64,000 bases of DNA, from NCBI GenBank assembly GCA_963921935.1, contig OY998175.1, forward strand, positions 226,942,122-227,006,121, read 5' to 3'. The DNA comes from Galeruca laticollis. Lineage: Eukaryota; Arthropoda; Insecta; Coleoptera; Chrysomelidae. This document shows positions 1-10,914 of this stretch, piece by piece (the first letter of the stretch is position 1; each line of letters begins with the position of its first letter). The notes under the pieces were generated by a model. The model saw only the letters and a list, made by a program, of their open reading frames with translations. It was not told the origin of the DNA and made no database searches. A program made the translations under genes and the position numbers.

Positions 1-180
1 AAATCATTGGAATTCACGAAATTTCCATCAAAAAATCTGTTTAAACCCATGAATATTCACGATTTACAAAGTTTGCAACAAGAATCGGGATGAAAACTTA
101 GAAATTCATGTGTTCAGAATGTTTTCCAGAAAAAATGGGTTGAAGCCCAAGAATCTTTGGAATTTACAAAGCTTACATAG
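1..180. repeat. Edge of a degenerate ~50-bp satellite array
   Basis: The first 180 bases contain words typical of the large array at 12400-15930, such as acaaagtttgcaacaa, cgggatgaaaac and ttttccag. They are closest to about 14937-15090, where the same run of words occurs in the same order, including the phrase aaatttcatgtgttca in slightly altered form. This suggests the window begins inside a second block of the satellite or in a segmental duplicate of part of it. Confidence 0.75.
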
Positions 181-228
181 ATTTTGATTCGATTTGATTG
201 TAAATCCGCAGTTACAACCTGTATATAC

Positions 229-513
229 CTCAATCCACAAACATCGAGAACATGACAGATTAAAGTAGCTCTAATACTGTGGCTTTTTGTCCAACGTTGA
301 CGGGCAGCTACGGAGTTTGTTAAATGCGCAATACTACTGAGACGTCGAGCCGCATCGGCGTTGATAATCTGTTCCAGTGTAAGATCAATTCGTCTTCTGG
401 AAAATGGTTTGTCGGTTCTTTTTATTTCGAAACATCCGTATATTCGAGGAATACGGGATGATTTTTCTCGTGGATGAGCCTCAAGCTCTTGTGATCGTGG
501 TTTACCTTCATTT
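229..513 (-). CDS. Candidate internal exon, unknown protein
   Basis: Read on the minus strand this 285-nt stretch is open and lies between an acceptor (tttttataatttag before 513) and a donor (gtatatac just below 229). The peptide is basic and polar and contains RRRIDLTLEQIINADAAR followed by an RRLSS.IAHLTNS.AARQRW segment. From memory this resembles a segment seen in many uncharacterised, repeat-like invertebrate proteins, but I cannot name the family. There is no start codon, so it would be internal. No partner exon was identified nearby. It could equally be a fragment of an unnamed mobile element; the splice motifs are short enough to arise by chance. Confidence 0.4.
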
Positions 514-519
514 CTAAAT

Positions 520-2090
520 TATAAAAAGACTGCTGGTTATAGTGAACGAAGCTGTGATGTATAGAGCTCTCTCAAGATAAGTTTCCAAGCGTTTGTGTCA
601 AATGGATAAACTTGAGGTGAGTAAATTATTTAAATTTTTTTGCTACCTCTAGGTATTTCCCGTAACTTACATGATTTTATTTGTTTTTTTTAATTTTTGT
701 TAATTTTTCCCATTATTTGTATCATCTTTCTGCTTTTCAGTTGTTTAATTTTATAACATTTATGTTTTAAATTCAAAAGTTACGCTCATTTGAACTTATT
801 TGAATTACACCTTTCACGTCAACATTTTTCGACTGAGTATTTTCTCTTCAAGGGGTTTAAGGTGTCGGTGAGTATGAATATAAAGTTGGAAAACTGAAAA
901 TTTGAATTTCCAATATGCGAGTACAGAAATTCATGGTATTTTAGACGAAATCGAATATGAAATGAGACAGGTTATGAAACGCTGTAGTTTTGGAATCTAT
1001 TATTAATAAAAATGAAGTTTTCATCTAAAACTAGAAATATGGGAATGTGGATTGGAATTTTTCTTATAATTATGACAGTTTTCTGGGAAACTAAGATATT
1101 TCTTCTCCTGAACACCGCATCCGTGGATACAGTATAAATTTGAAGAGGGATTTCGAAGGATAAAATTGTTCCTTCTTAGACGGCAGAACTGGTATTTTTG
1201 AGATTATTTCTTTTACGGCGTAATTCAACCTCCAATGTAGCAAAAAATCGCATTTTTAGGTTAGGATTTTTCGAAAAACTAACGTAATAAAGTATTTCTA
1301 AAAACAAATTTGAATTTTGCACAGATTTTTCAAAAAATTCTGCACAAGAAAAGATGGTTTTATACATATTTTTGTGCGGTCTTTTTCTCGTTATAAATTC
1401 AGCTAATATCTCAATTCTTCACTAAAATACAATGAAAATGAGATCATTTTACCGTTTCCATGTCACACCGTTACCGTTCCATTGACGCATATCGAATCAG
1501 AAAGATATACGAAATCTTTCAGCTCACGTCTATATTCAAATTTCTGCCATTTCTAAGCTTGAGCGAAAGGAATAAGGAAAAGAGGGAAGTTCAATATCCA
1601 GAACGCTTTGTCGGCGTTTATACTAATGAACAGCTTTATGAGTAGGGCATCGCAAACAATTCCCTACCTAGTCGTAATTACTGACATCGCGGATTCGTTT
1701 TACACGAAATAGAATTTGTAAGATGAACGCTTTTATTTAACTTTGTATCAAATTAAGCTTTTTCATCGGATAACAATTTTCCCCGGACAGTTTTCGATGA
1801 GATATTTTCGAATAAATGATAATTCTTTGTACTGCGTTTTTTACATATTGACTAAACCTGTATATTTAGTATTCATAACATTCATTAAAAGCAATAACCT
1901 CAAGGTCTGATATAAGAAAACATCAAGTTTTGGTTTTAAATTCCATTCTCAAGCTTCAAATGGTGAAAAAGCCCAATTAATATAAGTTAACTATCTCAAA
2001 TATACGTGAAAAAGCATCTCTTCTAACGTTGAGTTTAAAAAAATTCTTTATCCTACGAAGACCCTACAAATTAAGGTTTGGTGGTTTGGA
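520..2090. other. AT-rich sequence without recognised genes
   Basis: No coding region is supported here. A short open start (ATGGATAAACTTGAG followed by gtgagta, near 602-622) has the form of a tiny first exon, but nothing else supports it. Part of this stretch (about 1855-1990) is repeated in diverged form at about 11765-11920, in the same orientation, sharing phrases such as attcataaca and caagttttggtt. Confidence 0.5.
1855..1990 (+). repeat. Dispersed repeat, copy 1
   Basis: This stretch is similar by eye to 11765-11920. Shared words include gtattcataacat, aagcgataa/aagcaataa, ctcaag, caccaagttttggttt/catcaagttttggttt and ttccattc. The two copies bracket the Penelope and gypsy-like fragments and might be remains of one older repeat or LTR, but no boundaries can be fixed. 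Confidence 0.5.
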
Positions 2091-2189
2091 TGTATGATGA
2101 AAAACAAATTATCCCACCAAAAACATTTTCATCTAAAATGTTGCCAAGACGTGACCATATGGCACACACTGTCACAAAGTTATCAGATC

Positions 2190-2285
2190 TCATGTAGAAC
2201 CAAGTTTCTAGCTCTACAAGCCCTAACTACATACTTTTTATGGATACTGGTGCTATCAAATCTTCCCTCAATCCCAACATATAAT
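2190..2285 (+). pseudogene. Gypsy-type retropepsin fragment, left part
   Basis: A short plus-strand reading contains a retropepsin-like active-site motif, FMDTGAIKSSLNP, at about 2237-2275. The matching downstream part of the same polyprotein reappears at 4597-5150, after an inserted minus-strand LINE. The fragment is related to the protease/RT polyprotein at 57202-58443. It is a relic: stops occur on both sides and no gag is seen upstream. Confidence 0.5.
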
Positions 2286-4585
2286 ATATGGCTTGACACC
2301 CCATGTGGGGTTATGCCGCGTGTGTTTTCTAGATCCACTAATTTGGGGTGGATCAGTCCCCGTTAGGCCTTTAAATTCTTTCATTCATGTCTCTTCATAG
2401 TTTCCTATTTCTTGCTTTCTTCCTCCAGTTTGTTACTCCTGCTCTATTAAGGTCCGCCTCCACCTCATTTTGCCATTTTGACCTGGGTCTATGGCGTCTA
2501 CTCTTTCCCCCTGGATTCCACTGCAAGATATTGTAGGTTACTGATTTAGCTACTTCTCTTCATACATGTCTCAGCCATTTAACTCGTTGTGCTTTTATTC
2601 TCCTTACAATGTCTCCGCCTTTTATTTCGTCCAAAATTTCACGATTCGTTCTTATTCTGTATTAATTTTCATCTATTTTTACAGGACCCAGTATTGCTCT
2701 CAATATCTTCCTTTCAGTTATTCTTAGTTTTTCCTCTTCCTTCTTTGTTAACGTCATTGTTTCTACCGAGTACATCACGATTGGCCTTATCATCGTTTTA
2801 TACATATTTAATTTTGTTTGCTTCGTTAAAACGTTACTCTTAAGTAGCTTTTTATTTGCATGATATGATCTGTTTGTAGCAAGTATCTTTCCTTCAGGTT
2901 CAGTAGTTCTATATCCAGTATTGCTGATCATAACCCCCAACTTTTTCAAATTCATAGTCGCTGATTTCTATTTTTCTTTTTTGGTGTAGGTTCCCAAATC
3001 TCATTAGTTTGGTTTTACTTTCGTTTATTTTTAGCTCCATTTTTCCTCCCTCTGTGACTATCTCCTTTAGCATATTTTCCATGACACTTCTTCTTTTGAA
3101 TACAAGCACGATATCGTCCGCATAGGCTATTATTTGACTGCCACTTGACCTTAAGCTACCCTGGTGTAATTTTCTCATTGTGTGTTCTAATGATGGATTG
3201 AATAGCGTTGTGGACAAAGAGTCACCTTGTTTTGCCCCTTTAGTAATCCTAAATTGATCTGTTTCTCCTTTTTGCGTTATTACACTGATCCTTGACTCAT
3301 TCATGGTCATTTTAATTAGCCTTCTCAGTTTTGCGCCTACTCCTTGTTCTTTTAATGCTTTCATGAGTTCACTTCTTTTGATTGAGTCGAAGGCTTGTTG
3401 AAAGTCAATGAATAGCATTTCTATTTCTAATCTGCATGCGCTTTTTCCATTATTCGTTTTAATGTTTAAATAGCATCAGTTGTTGATCTGCCTTTTGTGA
3501 AGTAGCATTGATATTGCCCTATCACTTCCCTTGTACTTTCCACAAGCCTTCTGTTAATTAACGTGTATAGTATTTTGTACGCAGTGTTTAATAATGTGAT
3601 TTCTCTGTAATTTTTACATCCATGTTGGTCTCCTTTCTTATGTAGAGTGACAATTTGTCCAATTTCCTATTCTTCCGGCATCCTCTCATCGTTCCATATT
3701 TTTTCAATCAGGTAATACATTCTTTTATGTAAAGTGTTCCCTCCATATTTGATTAGTTCTATGTGTATTCCATACTTTCCAAGGGCCTTTCTATTTCTGC
3801 TCTTATTTATAATTTTTTTGACCTCCTTAATTGTTGGCTCTTCCTCTAATATATCTTGTTTCTTATCTTCTGTCACTTCTTCATCTTCGTCCCAGTGATG
3901 TGGTTCATTTAATAGTTCCCTAAAATAATCCACCCATGTTTGTTTATATTAGTGTTCTTCTTCTGTCAGCCTTCCTTCCTTGTTTTTTATTCCTTTTGTT
4001 TTGCCCTCATACGTCTTGTTGTTTTCGTTAATTTTTTTATAGAAGCTTTTCGTATTTCCTCTCGACTTTTCTCTTTCAATTTCTCTGATCTTATTATATA
4101 TCCTTTTCTTCTTCTTTTTCTTTTTCTAATTATTTTATTACTTTCCTTCCTTTTTTCTTCGTATTCATTCCTGTCCTTCGGATTATTAGTTTTTATCCAT
4201 TTTAGTCTTGCTTTGGCTTTCTTCTCTACCGCAGTGTTGCATGTCATGTCAAACCACTCCTATCTCTTCCCGTTTTTCTTCGCACCTAACTGTATTTTCG
4301 CTGCTGTTTCCAAACATTTCTTTATATTGCTCCATTCAAACATTATTGCTTCCTGTTGGTTTTCGCCCTGTGATAATAGTTTCTCTATTTGTATTGCGTA
4401 TTCTTCTCTTATATTTTCATTTTTAAGCACGTCCACGCTCCATTTCTTGTTTTTATAATGTATATCAGATGTTTTCCTCATTTTTTGTTTTATTTTAGCT
4501 ATTACCAGGAAGTGGTCTCAATCCCGACAGCGTCTCCTAATATATCCATGATTATATCAAACATGACCCTTTCGTACTAACCTCC
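2285..4585 (-). mobile_element. 5'-truncated non-LTR retrotransposon (RTE-like)
   Basis: The element reads right to left. Near 4500 it has the end of an AP-endonuclease (DHFLVIAKIKQ), then a basic linker (3987-4247), a pre-RT segment (3667-3933), the RT core (2909-3418) and a C-terminal tail (about 2400-2955). The order and the linker and tail sequences are those of RTE/jockey-like elements that encode a single endonuclease-RT protein. The open reading is broken by several stops and frameshifts, so the copy is dead. It sits inside a plus-strand gypsy protease region, which resumes right after it. No poly-A tail or target duplication could be fixed. Confidence 0.75.
2400..4510 (-). pseudogene. 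Endonuclease-reverse transcriptase, broken
   Basis: This would copy element RNA into DNA at the nicked target. The RT core shows FIDFQQAFDSI (motif A), KQGDSLSTTLFNP (motif B) and AYADDIVLV (motif C, catalytic Asp pair) in one open segment, 2909-3418. The downstream segment 2662-2955 has the typical TLTKKEEEKLRITERKIL tail, and 2400-2660 continues it in broken form (WNPGGKSRRHRPRSKWQNEV). The upstream segments 3667-3933 and 3987-4247 hold the linker. The endonuclease is almost wholly lost to 5' truncation. Hydrophobic plus-strand open frames in the same place are shadows. Confidence 0.75.
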
Positions 4586-4596
4586 ATTTTTCAAAA

Positions 4597-5150
4597 TCAT
4601 TCCTCAAAATCTACCTCTTCAAATTCCACAAAACCTTTGATAGCCGAATAGGCTTTAAAAATCTCAAGCCTCTAAAAGCCAAACTCAATTTTCCTGATTC
4701 TGATCTTTGTCACAGAAAAGTTTATTCTACCTACTCAATAATACGAAAGAAACAAATCCCAATTTTACTCCATCCAACTCGAACCACAGACAATCACTCA
4801 AGTCCTACTTACCGTTAAAAAAATCAAGGAACTGTTATACCTCACAAACAAGAGATACAAGGAGATTTCTTTAGGGAAAGTCTAACTACAGCAACCAATG
4901 GTCTAGCATGGACAGAACTCATCAATACCATAGACCAACCAATACAGATATCACTAACAGATCCAGTTTGAAGTTCGGAGTTCCATTTATCCGATTACCA
5001 TCTTTACACAACCCACATGATACCTCGGGAATCCCAGAAAACAGATATTGAACATCTACCGAGAACCGATCATCTCAATCCAGAAAAGGAAGAGTACATA
5101 AAACAACTGTCCAAAAAGTTTTCAGATGTCTTCTACCTTCAACAACCAAA
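4597..5150 (+). pseudogene. Gypsy/errantivirus-like PR-RT junction fragment, right part
   Basis: The reading LFKFHKTFDS.IGFKNLKPLKAKLNF at 4609-4690 parallels LFKFHNVFRGLIGLDSLKSLQ in the polyprotein at 57202-58443, and SKKFSDVFYLQ near 5120 parallels CKEFSDIFCNEED there. It is thus the continuation of the protease fragment at 2190-2285, carrying it to the start of RT. Stops break it (for example near 4818 and 4968). RT proper is missing; Penelope sequence starts within 100 bp. Confidence 0.6.
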
Positions 5151-5243
5151 AGTATTCTTCTCTATATTAGATAGGATATCATCATCTCTTCATGAAATAT
5201 TCAAGGGGCTGGAGCAATTAAATAACTTTTATGGTGAAATTAA

Positions 5244-5579
5244 CTGTCTCATTCCTTATTTTGTGGAATATACTCATATTGGTGTTTTAAATGAAACTTA
5301 CTGTTTCTAGTTAACTCAACAGTTTATTGAAAAATGTTAAAAATTCTATAAAATTGACAATTGTTTCGATATTACCTAAATATCATCGTCAGAATGACAG
5401 AAGTTACATTTCATTTGATGCCTACCTGATGTTTAATTATTTTTGGCTAGTCCAAGAAGTGACCTATCTTGTGATTTACTTAATATATGTTAATAAAAAA
5501 TAGAAGATATGATATTACAAATATTGAAGCTTAGATATTATTAGCCCTATGGGGATATCTTGGATATCATTTTTCCCAA
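5244..5579 (-). repeat. Penelope pseudo-LTR, downstream copy
   Basis: About 335 bp align in direct orientation with 11197-11526 by eye. Shared stretches include tgatgcctacctgatgttta, agaagttacatt, ttagatattattagccctatgg and gaaattaactgtctc. The copies differ at several tens of positions, so the element is not recent. A hammerhead ribozyme motif lies inside (5344-5402). Confidence 0.8.
5344..5402 (-). ncRNA. Hammerhead ribozyme, type I, in Penelope pseudo-LTR
   Basis: On the minus strand the order is stem I strand, CTGACGA, a hairpin with GATATT/AATATC as stem II, GAAAC, a short self-complementary stem III (ACAATTGT), the cleavage triplet GTC, and the second stem I strand. All conserved core bases of a hammerhead (CUGANGA, GAAA, UH) are present in order. 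Stem I pairs at its base (AAU/AUU) and again further out (AGAA/UUCU). Known Penelope hammerheads likewise have very short stem III and are thought to act as dimers. Confidence 0.75.
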
Positions 5580-5645
5580 TTAAGACCAGTATCACTGTGC
5601 AATGATATATAAAACCAGGAAAACTATATCTGCTGATCTTTACAA

Positions 5646-6101
5646 TTACCACTTAAGAAGACAGTTTAAAAGTGGAGAACTGCCTGGATTTATCTGTTCA
5701 TTGACGACTTCATACTGTGGGTTTCTTAAGTGTCTTCTAATTTCCATTATTTCATGGAAATCCAGTTCTTGTTTCTTATCACAAATAAGTAGTACTTCTA
5801 GTTCTGTGTTAGGTGTCAATGAATGATTGGTGTCAAGTAGATGTCTGGCGCAGTGGGATTTATCTGGTTGTTTTAATCTGTATGCCCGTAAGTGTTCACT
5901 GTATCGGATTTCAAAATTTCTAAGGGTTTGACCCAAATAGACAGCATTACATTTTGGACATTTAAGTTTATATATACCTGATTTCTTTAATGTTGATATT
6001 TTTGTTTTTAAATTTAACAATTTTGTACTTATGTTACTTTCTGTTTTAAAAGAAATCGTTGTATTTGTTGCTAAAGATATTATTAGAAATATTTCCTGCA
6101 T
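5646..6101 (-). CDS. Penelope GIY-YIG endonuclease domain
   Basis: The C-terminal endonuclease of the element nicks target DNA for integration. The core reads GIYKLKCPKCNAVYLGQT: the GIY motif is intact, a CxxC pair follows as usual in Penelope elements, and the YIG-equivalent is YLG. It continues with IRYSEHLRAYR (the conserved Arg and His of the second helix) and a downstream HCARHLLDTNHS. The reading ends at 5646, just above the pseudo-LTR. It overlaps the upstream RT part by 56 nt in another frame, so one frameshift separates RT and endonuclease. Confidence 0.8.
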   Translation of the reverse strand: MQEIFLIISLATNTTISFKTESNISTKLLNLKTKISTLKKSGIYKLKCPKCNAVYLGQTLRNFEIRYSEHLRAYRLKQPDKSHCARHLLDTNHSLTPNTELEVLLICDKKQELDFHEIMEIRRHLRNPQYEVVNEQINPGSSPLLNCLLKW

Positions 6102-6560
6102 ATGTAATGGTTTTTATTTCTTTAGTTTGTTTAGGAAATATTAGCTGTAATGCCACTTTTTCCTCTTTTTTAGTAATTAGTTTATTTATCATATGTAATG
6201 GGTAACCGTTGGATGTTGCTATTTGTTTAATTGTGTTATTCTCTCTATCAAAATTACATTTGTTCATGGGAACTGAAAATGCTCTATGTATCATTGAATT
6301 ATATGCCGCTAGTTTATGGGACATGGGATGATTGGAGCTGTATGGAATAGTCACATCAGTGTTTGTTGGTTTTCGGTGAATCGAATAATCAAATACATTA
6401 TTAACTCTTCGAATTTTTAAATCAAGAAAATTGATTGGATTATTCTCTTCAACTTCTAATGTAAATTTAATTTTTGGGTGGAAATTATTAATGTGGTTGA
6501 AAAATATATCTAATTATCGTTCACTACCCATAAAACAAGCTAATATGTCACCTAGGGGAA
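6046..6560 (-). pseudogene. Penelope RT, C-terminal part
   Basis: The minus-strand reading begins at the RT catalytic region (DILACFMGSER, after the Asp pair) and runs through FTLEVEENNPINFLDLKI and SIHRKPTNTD to TIPYSSNHPMSHKLAAYNS, the usual Penelope RT thumb and linker. One in-frame stop lies near 6525. At 6553 the sequence switches to the pogo/Tigger element, within the codons for the catalytic motif, so the first catalytic Asp is not certain. Confidence 0.75.
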
Positions 6561-8855
6561 GTGTCCCTGAAATGGGATACTTAAGGTTTGAGTAGCCATA
6601 AATAATCGAGAAATCAAGAAAATCTCGCCAAAAATTTACAAACATGTTCTCTAATGTGTTTTTCATTATATGTCCAAACAATTTTTACAACAACATATAA
6701 ATATCAAAAATAAAATGCTTTTTTTAAAAAAAGTGCAACTGTCCCGTTTTAGGGAATATTATGTTTAAAATGGGATACCCTATATTTTTAAAATGGGATA
6801 GTAATTCATATGTTAATTTACTTGTCAAACTTATTCGAATATGATAACAAGGTTTTACTTAAAAATGTTTTATTGGACATAAAAATATATTAAAATAAAC
6901 AAAAGAAGCGATCCACTATTAAAATAAACAAACAAAAATAGAAATTAGGAAGAAATGCAGTAATCGCAAAGAAAGTTTTCCTCGTCTTCCTCTGCTCCGG
7001 AACAAGCATCATGCACCCATCGGTTACAACCCACACATTGGATCCAGCCTTTTCCTTTTTTACTCTCACTAAAATTGTTTCCACAATAAAAGCATTCATG
7101 ATCACTGTCGTCTTTAGATGTGCTAAAATCCACGTCCTTTTCAATCTTGGCAACAGCTTTCTTTTTGTTTTTAGTTTTCCAATTTTTCTCTTTATATTAG
7201 GACGTTTATTGATTTCTTTCGATCGCTTTTGTTCCAATGAATTTCTTAATTCTGTTTTGTAAGGAGTGCTGGTTAGAATTGTGTCCGGTGAGAAGTACAG
7301 TGTCTCGCTCAAAACTTCTTTTTGGCCTTTCGACGTTGAAGGATGAGGAGTGTAGGGGGTCTTCTCTTTTGGTATTCTCGACGGTCTTGTTGGTGTTTCA
7401 GGCAGCACTTCTTGTTGAACCTCATCTACGTTATCATTTTCATCGAGATGTGAACCAGTTTCCGCAACTTCTTTAATGTTATTGTGAACGGGAACCTCTT
7501 CGGGAACATCAGTAGGTGTGCAGCAGAAAACATATCTTCGGTGAATACATTTCGATCAACTGGGTATATACCTGTCTTCCTAAAACCATTTATTGCGTTT
7601 GTAGGAGTACTGGCTCGCAAGTAAGCCTTGCCAAATAATTCTGCAATTTGATATATAGTGACTACTCTTCCAGGATGATTACGTAGAAAACATTCAACTT
7701 CTTGATTGTAGAAAGTTGAAAGGGGAGCCATGAATGAAACATCAAGGGGTTGCATTTTGTGGCTACAATGCGGAGGTAAACATAAAATAGCGACAGAATA
7801 CTTTCTGGCTTTTTCTATAACGTTCAAATTTTGTGTGTGTGTTTTATGTCCATCTAAAATCAACAATGTAGGGGCGTTTTGGGATGCACCAGAGAACTTC
7901 AAAAAATGGTCAAACCATTGCTCAAAGAAATCGAGTTGCATATAACCTGTGGGCTGGCAGGCACAAATTGTTTCAGGAGGCGCACCATTTAGAAACTCTG
8001 CTTTCATGCGAACACGTGGAAATATAATCATAGGAGGGATATAGCTTCCAGCAGCATTCATACAAATAACTGCGGTACACAAAGTGCCACGTTCAGCAGA
8101 AGTGAGTGACCCTACTTGCTTACGTCCTTTCAATGCAATCACCCTCGAGGGACGTCCCTGTACAGTGGTGATCCCTGTCTCATCAACATTGTAGATTTTT
8201 GATGGAGAATAATTATGTTTTTGTTGAAGTAGTTCAAGTAGGTCAAAAAGTTTGGAAACGTTTATTCGGTTGAAACTTCTGGCACGTGCAGCTGAGGTTG
8301 CTTCTGGAATTTGAAGTAATAGTCTATTTCTTTTAAGGAAATTTTGCAACCAGTGCCAACCAGCTTTCTTCTTAACGGTACTGAAGTGGTGCTATATATT
8401 ATTCTGTTCAGCAAACTGATAAGCTAAACGTCGCACGGAATCAGTGGTCAAACCAAACATCAATGTCTCCATGATGGAAATAAACCTAACAAGGTCCATT
8501 GCTTGCGCCTCGTTAAACGTAACAAGTCTGCTACCTAAACCTTTGAGAGAATATTTTCTTATTTTGTTTTTTCCTTTAACATGACGTTCTAAAGTACTCT
8601 TTGGTACGTGGCAAAGTTTTGCCGCTTTCAGATAACCACATTCTCGATTTAATGCCATGTCTATTGCTTTTTTCATGTTCTCCTCAGACCACCCCTGTCG
8701 GTTGGTTTTTCTTGAGTATGCACCCGCCATATTGTGTATCTATTGATATTGCAATAAAGAAAAAGCAGGTAAAAGATGTTATCAAAATAGTTTAGGTAAA
8801 ATGGGATATCTCATTTTAAACAAATGCCACATATCCCGTTTTATCTAAACCTCAA
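6553..8855 (-). mobile_element. Pogo/Tigger-like DNA transposon
   Basis: The boundaries are inferred. The word aaatgggata recurs at the left edge (6570, 6768, 6791) and right edge (8800), and inverted as tatcccgtttta near 8832; 6741-6790 and 8800-8850 form an imperfect inverted pair. These subterminal repeats bracket a minus-strand transposase with HTH, DDE and PHD parts. The left edge abuts Penelope RT sequence after CTA, which would fit a TA target site. Clean terminal inverted repeats were not found. Confidence 0.6.
6945..8730 (-). pseudogene. Pogo/Tigger transposase with C-terminal PHD finger, broken
   Basis: Three parts, 5' to 3' on the minus strand. 8392-8730 is an HTH-psq DNA-binding domain (SEENMKKAIDMALNRECGYLKAAKLCHVPKSTLERH). 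7426-8349 is the DDE_1 catalytic domain with NVDETGI, LLILDGHKTH and PPHCSHKMQPLDVSF, which hold the three acidic residues. 6945-7133 is a PHD-type C4HC3 finger (CFYCGNN, WIQCVGCNRWVHDAC, CDYC). A stop separates HTH from DDE, and two frameshifts separate DDE from the PHD part. The catalytic domain itself is open for 307 codons. PHD fingers bind histone tails and may bias target choice; that role is inference. Confidence 0.85.
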
Positions 8856-8859
8856 CATT

Positions 8860-9700
8860 TGACTTCCGTGAATTTTAAAAACTTAACCTTAAAATATATT
8901 GATGAACTTTCATGACTATATCAACGTTTAACATCTTATCTGATTCTTTAAAACATTATCAACACATTCTCTTGTTACGCGCTTTATTTAATTATTGTCT
9001 ACTCGCTAGCTCCAGAAGCGCAACCTCATGCCCAAGCTCAGTTCGGTCGGGGGTGGGTATGCGAAAATTCCTATTTTATTTATATTTTATTAAGTTGTTA
9101 AAAGTGGGCGCGACCAGTTAAATTTTAATGAGCCAGCCCTAACTAGTAGACCGCCACGATGGTCAGGATGGAGCAGACAATATATAAGATGTTAGGTATA
9201 CAATGAAAATTCTATATTACTATTTACACAAAAAAAGAGACTATATACAAACAACTTCTCCACCAAAACGGAAGGAAATATACATAATTGAAATGCGCTA
9301 CTGTGACGTCACGGAGCCGCTTACAAAAGAAAATACAATGCTTAAACCTATTATTAACTAATTCACTACGGACTACCAAAGGGGTCTGTTCGCCCCTAAC
9401 ATAAGTTTTCGAACATATAGTTCCACAATAATGCAACTAACGTAGGCGGAGAAGCTATACTTATTCTCTTGGTGTCCCCTGACTGAGACCCTACAATGTT
9501 GAAAATAATTAAAATGACTTACCAATCACATCCATCACGTTTACATTACCTCTGTTAGAGGGTTCTTATCCTATTCTCTCTAAACTCCTTCTTTTCCACT
9601 CTACAAATCCTCATGCGTTTTTACTCTTTCCACAATTTTCCTTCGACACCTAATAGAGAACATCACATTTGATTTCATACTGTTCTTGTTCAGTAGGTGT
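8860..9700. other. Unidentified sequence between two DNA transposons
   Basis: No gene is supported. The expected middle of the Penelope RT is not here, so this block replaced or was inserted into it. It has a locally higher GC patch at 9000-9060. No tRNA promoter boxes or repeats were recognised. Confidence 0.4.
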
Positions 9701-9720
9701 GTTAAAGATAGTGTGTTGAG

Positions 9721-10682
9721 ATGAATAGGGCGGTGGGGCCCCTTCAAGCTGGCGTGCGACAAATCTAAGTAGCCGAACAGTTGGGAGCAGTTGGGAGTCT
9801 AGCAAAGCGTCATAAGTCGATTAGGGCGTCGGTTTAAAGACACTGGGAGTCCAGCCGAGCAACATCCAGGACGTGGTCGTTCTACAACCGCCGCTTAAGA
9901 CCCGGTTTTAGTTTTAATGGCTAGAAAGCAACCGACAATCACAGCACTCGAGTTGGTTAATGAATTACAGCGTGCATATAATGTGACAATTGGCAGTAAT
10001 ACGGTGAGGAATCGTCTCCATGAAGCCAATGTTCGTAGTCGACGACCACTGAGATGTCCACCTCTGTCTAGAGGCAATCGCGCTGCACGATTAACCTGGT
10101 GTCAAGAGTTTCTGAATTGGGCTGACAATAACTGGGCTACAGTTTTATTTACCGATGAGTCTAGATTCGGATTTCATCCAGATTCTCGTCGGACGAGAGT
10201 GTAGACAGCCCGGAAATTTGGAACGCTTGCGACATGTGTAGGAAGTGTACACATACAGAGGGGACACATTATTGGTATGGAGCGGAATCATTATTGACGG
10301 AAGAACTCAGCTCATTTTCCCACGCGTCTTTCTCACAAATCAGCAGTATTTGGATATTATTCTCCAACTTGTCGTTTGCCCATTTGCTGGTGCTGTTGGA
10401 CATAACTTTCACTCAACGCATGATAACGCTCGACCACATGTTGCCCGTATTGTAATAAACTGGTTGGGTAATGAGGGTATTGATGTATTACCATGGCCAG
10501 CACAGTCACCGAACTTGAATCCCATTGAGCACGTATGGGACATGCTCCAACGACAAATTACTCCACTTATGGGCAACATTCTCAATAAGTTTCAGTTTAG
10601 AGAGCTTCTGAGAGTACAATGGACACAAATACGTCAAGCAGACATTACCAATGTAATTTTGAGCATGAATGCTAGATGTTGA
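9721..10682 (+). pseudogene. Tc1/mariner-type transposase, broken
   Basis: It cuts and pastes at TA sites. The N-terminal HTH (about 9770-9900) is followed by a second HTH (ITALELVNELQRAYNVTIG, 9947-10003) and the DDE domain: VLFTDESRFGF (first Asp), HDNARPHVARI (second Asp) and NPIEHVWDML (Glu). Stops break the N-terminus (near 9763 and 9898), a TAG interrupts at 10201, and a frameshift separates the two halves of the catalytic domain (9917-10203 and 10245-10682). Terminal inverted repeats were not recognised. The right flank meets Penelope RT at about 10915. Confidence 0.85.
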
Positions 10683-10914
10683 GCTCTGATAAATCAACGT
10701 GGTGGCCATACTTTATATTAAGCTTAATTTTTGTGTTTTTTGTATGTTTTTTGACATTTGAAAAAACAGCGGATTTTAGAATATTTTTTTGTTCAGTTTT
10801 CTGTTATTTTTTGCAAAGAAGTTAATATTTTTGAAATATTAAACAACAATCTAAACTATAAATTTTGTATTACTTTTTCAAGTTGATTACCGGTAAAAAC
10901 ACGACTACTTATAA

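Noticed and set aside
2589..4458. Hydrophobic plus-strand frames opposite the LINE
   Set aside because: They are antisense shadows of A-rich, Lys/Glu-rich LINE coding sequence on the minus strand.
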